Positions 59,077-64,000 of a DNA stretch of 64,000 nucleotides are shown here, in pieces. The stretch spans positions 4,526,001-4,590,000 of the forward strand of contig JAUEDM010000001.1 of the NCBI GenBank assembly GCA_033439685.1, written 5' to 3'. The position numbers were made by a program, and so were the translations under genes. Numbering within the stretch: the stretch's first letter is position 1; every line of letters begins with the position of its first letter. The notes beneath the pieces are model-generated. The model saw only the letters and a list, made by a program, of their open reading frames with translations. It ran no database searches and was not told the DNA's origin. The DNA is from Apodospora peruviana. Its lineage: Eukaryota; Ascomycota; Sordariomycetes; Sordariales; Lasiosphaeriaceae.

Positions 59077-60099
59077 TGCGACGGCGAGGTTGCGATGTGA
59101 AGCTTATCACGATGACGCTTGGGAATTATGAGAGAACCACGGGGAAGGGCAGAAAACCATGATCACGATGTGATGAAGAGGAAACGTCTGGAAACCAAGT
59201 AATTGAGCCACCGGTTGCTGGCCATGACTGGTTGTTTTGCCAGGCCAGCACGGGGTACGTGACATTACCGGCGACGACATATTAGCAGGGTTTCAACTAC
59301 CCCTCAACTTGTGAAACGCATCGACGGGACCAGGTCGTGAACCCAACTGGGGTGGTAAAGCTACCCGGGGCTTTTCGAGTCGGGTGGCTTGTTGATGAAG
59401 ATTCCTAAATACGAAAGTTTAAAATGGGTTGTAAAATAATATGAATTGTTGGAGGGGGCCTGAAGGAGAAAGCCGACGATCAATCAAGAGAAATTGAGAC
59501 GGCTCGTCAGAAATGTGCGGTAGGTTGCCTGCTTTTTATGCTCTCTGTTCTTCGGAGCTCCGTCTCTGTTTGGCCTTTCTGATCTCTCAAGTTTTCCGTT
59601 CTTCCTGTCGGCATGGAAGGGGACGACAGTGACGTGGACGTGGTCTGGGAAGCCTGGACGGATTTTGGTAAGACCGTAAAAGAGACCCTGTTTTGGGCCT
59701 TTTTGGCATTTGCAAACAAGCGCCAAGACGCGCGTGTATTTCAGTGGATGCGTGTTCTTTGATTAATATCAATCGGCAAGGCCGCGGCGGGCTGCTGCAA
59801 CCGGGCGACCAGTGGGTGCGACAACCACGCTCCAGGCCTCCACCGACTGGTGGCTTGGCACTGGCTGGTGACTTCTGCCCCTCACCACAACCCTTCCAGC
59901 GCATCCAGCCCTCTTCCAGCCTTTGATCCTGGACGGCGACCGACTGACAATCACCCGACTGGCAGCCCCGTCCGTCCTCTCTCTGCCTCATTTCTCGACA
60001 CCGCAACTCTCGCGCTGGTCGTTATCATCATCGGACCGCTCTTCATCCGACGACGAGTCGCACTACTGGCCGCACTACAAGCCGGACTTGGTCGCAAGC
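59077..60099. other. Divergent promoter region, 1.0 kb
   Basis: Between the DnaJ-like gene (-) and casein kinase II alpha (+). No gene is supported; several plus-strand ORFs near 59850-60222 only overlap the kinase start. Confidence 0.5.
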
Positions 60100-61356
60100 A
60101 TGGCGCGAGTCTACGCCGACGTCAACCAGAATATGCCCCGTGCATACTGGGATTACGACAGCGTTAATATCAGTAAATACCCCCCGCCGTTCTCGATGCG
60201 ACAAAGGCACAAAAGATACTAACGCCGATAATGCATCCAGGTTGGGGACTTTTGGAGAATTACGAGGTTGTTAGAAAGATCGGTACGTTTTCGCAATGCG
60301 CTCCCACAAGCAGCCATCATATCTGACACCGCAAACACAGGTCGCGGAAAATACTCTGAAGTCTTCGAGGGCATCAACGTGGTTAACTACCAGAAATGCG
60401 TCATCAAGGTGCTCAAGCCCGTCAAGAAGAAGAAGATAAAGCGCGAGATCAAGATTCTGCAGAACCTGGCGGGCGGGCCCAATATTGTTGCGCTCCTCGA
60501 CGTGGTCAGGGATTCTCAGGTATGGCAGCCACCACATCGTCGTAGCCTTGCCTGAATCTGCTCTCTAAAATGGAACAGAGTAAAACCCCATCCCTTATCT
60601 TCGAGTACGTCAATAATACCGACTTCCGGAGCCTCTACCCAAAATTCAACGACATCGATGTTCGGTATTACATCTTTGAACTCCTCAAGGCGCTCGACTA
60701 CTGTCACAGCAAGGGCATCATGCACCGCGATGTGAAGCCTCATAACGTTATGATCGATCATGAGAACAGGAAGCTGCGCCTCATCGACTGGGGCCTCGCC
60801 GAGTTCTATCATCCAGGCACCGAGTACAACGTCCGCGTCGCCTCGCGCTACTTCAAGGGCCCCGAGCTGCTCGTCGACTTCCAGGAGTACGATTATAGTC
60901 TCGACATGTGGAGCTTGGGTGCCATGTTCGCATCCATGATCTTCAGAAAGGAACCTTTTTTCCACGGTCAGAGTAACGCCGACCAGCTGGTAAAGATTGC
61001 TAAAGTCCTCGGTACCGACGAGCTGTTTGACTACCTCGATAAGTACGAGATCGAGCTCGACACGCAGTACGACGATATTCTGGGTAGATTCCAGAAGAAG
61101 CCGTGGCATAGCTTTGTCAATGCGGATAATCAGCGCTTTGTCAGCAACGAGGCGATTGACTTTTTGGACAAACTTTTGCGATATGACCATGCTGTACGTA
61201 TCACCTAAGCAATCTTTTTTGCCCCGAACCTTTCTGACTAGAAGATAACTATAGGAGCGTCTAACCGCGAAAGAGGCCATGGCGCACCCCTATTTCGCTC
61301 CGATCCGGGACGAACAGACTCTGGCGCAGTACCTGACCGGGGGGACGGCGTCCTAG
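60100..61356 (+). CDS. cka1: Casein kinase II catalytic subunit alpha
   Basis: Constitutively active Ser/Thr kinase of the nucleus and cytoplasm; in Neurospora the CK2 catalytic subunit also phosphorylates the clock protein FRQ. Five exons, 60100-60172, 60241-60282 (42 nt), 60341-60519, 60579-61193 and 61255-61356, with introns of 68, 58, 59 and 61 nt, give 336 residues, the normal length. The start MARVYADVNQNMPRAYWDY is the conserved one. Features: glycine loop GRGKYSEVFEG, the VIKVLKPVKKKKIKREIKIL segment with the ATP Lys and the basic cluster that binds acidic substrates or regulatory beta subunit, catalytic HRDVKPHNVMID, DWG (CK2 signature instead of DFG), VASRYFKGPELL and the final YDHAERLTAKEAMAHPYF, joined by the last splice. 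Confidence 0.97.
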
Positions 61357-62780
61357 GAGGGTGTAAATGATGAGGAGGTGGACGTAGAGATGCATTTCTG
61401 ACTGTCTTCCCGCCCACGTGGTGCCAGCGTTGTGATGTGCTTTCCATTAGGCTCTACCAAGGGGTTACTCTCTTTCTTCTGAAGGGTTGGAATGACGCAA
61501 AGAAAGCGAATGTGGAAGAGACAGACCAAATCGGTGTGAGTTTGGGTGGGATCTGACTCTGACTGGTTAAAGGGACCTCTCGACAACGGGAAAAATAGGT
61601 GGGGGGTTAAGGAAGCAGGCAAGCAGACGTAGCGAGATAGAGACCTATTCTATATCCATCTAGCAACAGAAGCACAGCACGGGAATGAAGAGGTGGCAGC
61701 ATAGCTCTGAGGATGGGCAGGTGGGTGGGTGGGAATCAGCGGATGGAGTTTGCCTGTTTATCGTTCTCATACCAAGTCTACTTTCTTTCATAATGGCTTA
61801 CGTTCTTCAACTAAGTACCTGCATATTTTTCTGGGTTTCTTTTCTGATTGCGATGCAGAATCATCATTCGTGTTGGTATATAACTTGCTTTTCGGTGACA
61901 GGACATGACTTGGTTTGAGGGGAATCGTCGAAGATCACATCCTCGAGGTGATGCAACCTCTCTCTTATCCGGCCACCAGCCAGCCAGGCACACAAGCTAC
62001 CAGGTACACTCCTCGGTTTACTTCGCAGTGAGGTAGGTAAAGAAGTGGCAGGCATCCTCGTGGGTTAGTACCAATTTTGCCAGCATCTGAAAGCCGCAAA
62101 CCAGGTACATAAGTGGCGATCGATCGTCTCAATCACCTCGAAGTACGAATAAGAAGTATCTGTCAATAGATAAAAGACTGGAGGCAACCTTAAAATGGTG
62201 TTATTTTAATGAATAAGAAGTAAGTCAAATAAATACCTTGGTAACCAATACCGGCCAAACCATTCATCCATCTATTCCGTCTCTCACCTCCCTGTGTATC
62301 CTCGGAACAGACCAGAAGGACGATAATGACCCTCGTAAAAACATGTAGGTAAGGTACTTAGGTAAGTATGATTAAGAATTGAAGAAGCAAACAGACAAGA
62401 GGAAAAGTCAAACAATGCCAAATGGAACAGAAACAAAACAAAAAACGCCGACGCTTCGATGCATGCTTTCCAAGGGGAGAACACCCCTGATAAGAATAAA
62501 AAAGCAAAAGTAGGGCAGATAGGGTAACAAACATTTCCCATTTTGGCACACAGCCACCATCCATCATCTCAGTTGTTTTGCCTGCTCCCAGTCCCATTAC
62601 CGGTTCCGGCCCAGCGCACAAAGAAACAAGAAGAGAGAGACATCCTCTGGAAATCCAAAGTCCAACCACAGCCGTCCATTCATGCAAGGCTGAGAGCACG
62701 AAAGACGAATGTGAAACATAAAATACGGGGGGACGATATTACAGTCTTGCAACCACCAGATGATACGTTTTCCAATCACA
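61357..62780. other. Convergent intergenic, 1.4 kb
   Basis: Between CK2 alpha (+) and the AP180-like gene (-). It contains a TAGGTAAGGTACTTAGGTAAG motif (about 62346-62366) and short hydrophobic ORFs on both strands without family features. These probably are 3' UTRs; no gene is seen. Confidence 0.5.
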
Positions 62781-64000
62781 TCACGTCTGCCACGGCGTCT
62801 GCTGCGCCGGCCGCGGAAACACTGGTATCGTCTCCAGCTGGTCCAGCCCGCCACCTATCGGCTGCTGATTATTCTGCCAGCCCATACCGGTGGCGTGATT
62901 AACGAAAGCGCCCTGCCGGAAAGGATTCGTGCTACCTGTCGGCTGAGGCATGAGCGGCCCTCCCGCTGTCACGGGGCGCTGTTGCTGTTGCTGCTGGGGC
63001 GGCGGCGAGGCGGTGAAGTTCTTTGCAAACGGATTAGTTCCCGTCTGCATGGCCTGGAGATGAGCGGGTACCAGGGCTGCTGTGGGCTGCTGCTGTGGAG
63101 GTTGAGACTGGAAGGGTGAGTTCGAGTTGGGAGTGGAAAATGGCTGCGTCGCTTGGGGAGACGAGCGAGCGAAGGGATTGGTAGATGGGGTGGTCAAGGG
63201 AGGCAATTGTTGTTGTTGCTGTTGTGGTAGCTGCTGCTGAGTTGAGGCGGCGGGCGCGAACGGCGAACCGATCTGCTGTTGATTCAACATCATCGATTGC
63301 CGGAACGGGTTTGTGGTTTGCTGGGGAGCTTGGAGGCCTTGGAATCCCGTTGGAGACCCGGTCTGGAAGCTTGCTACAGAGTCCTGTGGTATCGACGATA
63401 AGGAGTTGGGCTGGAAACTTGGCTGAGAAAAGGGACTCGCAAAATTGGGCGCCCCAGTATATGCCGGCTGCTGTACTTGTTGGCTAGTCTGCTGTTGCGG
63501 GTTGAATGGACCCATGTTTTGCTGTTGCTGGAAAGGACTACCGCCCTGAAAGCCAGTTGTCTGCGAGACGAAGCCATTTTGCTGAAAGGGCTGTGCAGGC
63601 TGGGACTGGAAAGGGACAGGGCCCCAGGGAGACATGCCAGTCTGCATTTGCGCCTGCGGTTGTGGTTGTGGTTGTGCCATTGGCGTCTGGTTTTGCTCGA
63701 TCGATTCGAAAAAGTCGATGAGATCGGCATCTGGGCCCTTGGGTGCCGGTGTCGATTTCGCCGCCTGTTTGGTACCGTTTGTACTTGTGTTAGAGAAGGC
63801 CTTTCCGGTATCGCTCTTGGATGCTGTCTCGCTCCTGGTGGATTTTGACGCGCCAGCCGAGCCCCCCTTTGACTTCTTCGCTTCCTGTTCGGCGAGATAT
63901 TGCCTTCGGTGGATCTCAAAGTCGGGATCTTTAAGGTACTCCTCGAGCTGCCGCCCAAGATTAACGGGAGCGTGCTTCAGCTTAGGAACCTCAACTCTCG
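62781..64000 (-). CDS. AP180/CALM-type clathrin adaptor, 3' part only
   Basis: Endocytic adaptor related to yeast Yap1801/1802, which binds PI(4,5)P2 through an N-terminal ANTH domain and recruits clathrin. Only the last 405 codons are inside the window; the gene continues past the right edge, so the ANTH domain is largely missing here. The visible part begins VEVPKLKHAPVNLGRQL and DFEIHRRQYLAEQEAKK, typical of the end of the ANTH domain and following helix. A conserved DADLIDFFESIEQNQ motif follows, then a Gln/Pro/Asn-rich tail with four TNPF or NPF motifs (NPFRQS, NPFARS, NPFAKN, NPFRQG) that bind EH-domain proteins such as Pan1/Ede1. The frame is open without introns through 64000. The stop is at 62781, after PAQQTPWQT. 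Confidence 0.88.
   Translation of the reverse strand, partial: RVEVPKLKHAPVNLGRQLEEYLKDPDFEIHRRQYLAEQEAKKSKGGSAGASKSTRSETASKSDTGKAFSNTSTNGTKQAAKSTPAPKGPDADLIDFFESIEQNQTPMAQPQPQPQAQMQTGMSPWGPVPFQSQPAQPFQQNGFVSQTTGFQGGSPFQQQQNMGPFNPQQQTSQQVQQPAYTGAPNFASPFSQPSFQPNSLSSIPQDSVASFQTGSPTGFQGLQAPQQTTNPFRQSMMLNQQQIGSPFAPAASTQQQLPQQQQQQLPPLTTPSTNPFARSSPQATQPFSTPNSNSPFQSQPPQQQPTAALVPAHLQAMQTGTNPFAKNFTASPPPQQQQQQRPVTAGGPLMPQPTGSTNPFRQGAFVNHATGMGWQNNQQPIGGGLDQLETIPVFPRPAQQTPWQT

Overview
The window is nuclear DNA of a filamentous ascomycete, most likely a sordariomycete of the Sordariales/Chaetomiaceae type. The evidence is short GT-AG introns (about 50-140 nt, with CTAAC-like branch points), a trifunctional histidine gene of the Neurospora his-3 type, a secreted het-c homologue with a glycine-rich tail, and a Humicola-like GH45 endoglucanase. 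Genus and species cannot be fixed from the sequence. I see no virus, prophage, CRISPR array, rRNA or convincing tRNA gene, and no intact transposon.

Left third (1-22.7 kb): a GPI-anchored lysophospholipase (-), the histidine trifunctional enzyme (-) with Gcn4/CPC1-like promoter sites, divergent TAF9 (+), the twin CX9C mitochondrial protein Cmc1 (-), a large membrane/fibronectin-III/coiled-coil protein (-), the lipin phosphatidate phosphatase (+) and a D-amino-acid oxidase (+). A roughly 50-bp dispersed repeat occurs three times here, each time downstream of a gene.

Middle (22.7-47.4 kb): a 4-kb stretch without a recognisable gene, a protein with 63 uninterrupted glutamines and a hydrophobic C-terminus (+), the SSU-processome protein Utp11 (-), a GH47 alpha-1,2-mannosidase (+), a Maf/ASMTL-type nucleotide pyrophosphatase (-), mitochondrial threonyl-tRNA synthetase (-), an unrecognised membrane/coiled-coil protein (+), urease (+) and an HMG-box protein (-).

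Right third (47.4-64 kb): a 3.3-kb gene-free stretch, het-c (+), GH45 endoglucanase (+), a DNAJC11-like protein whose J domain lacks HPD (-), casein kinase II alpha (+), and the 3' part of an AP180-type clathrin adaptor (-) that runs off the right edge.

Most genes are housekeeping genes with their own promoters, in divergent, convergent or tandem order; no biosynthetic cluster or operon-like logic is visible. Exon structures below were built by hand from splice signals, reading-frame arithmetic (each full model sums to a multiple of 3) and family conservation. Two genes (his-3 and utp11) carry introns that are multiples of three with no stop, so an ORF-only reading would wrongly keep them in the protein. 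No complete new system was found. The best leads are the dispersed 3'-flank repeat, the long polyglutamine gene, het-c without its usual HET-domain partner nearby, and the HPD-less J protein.
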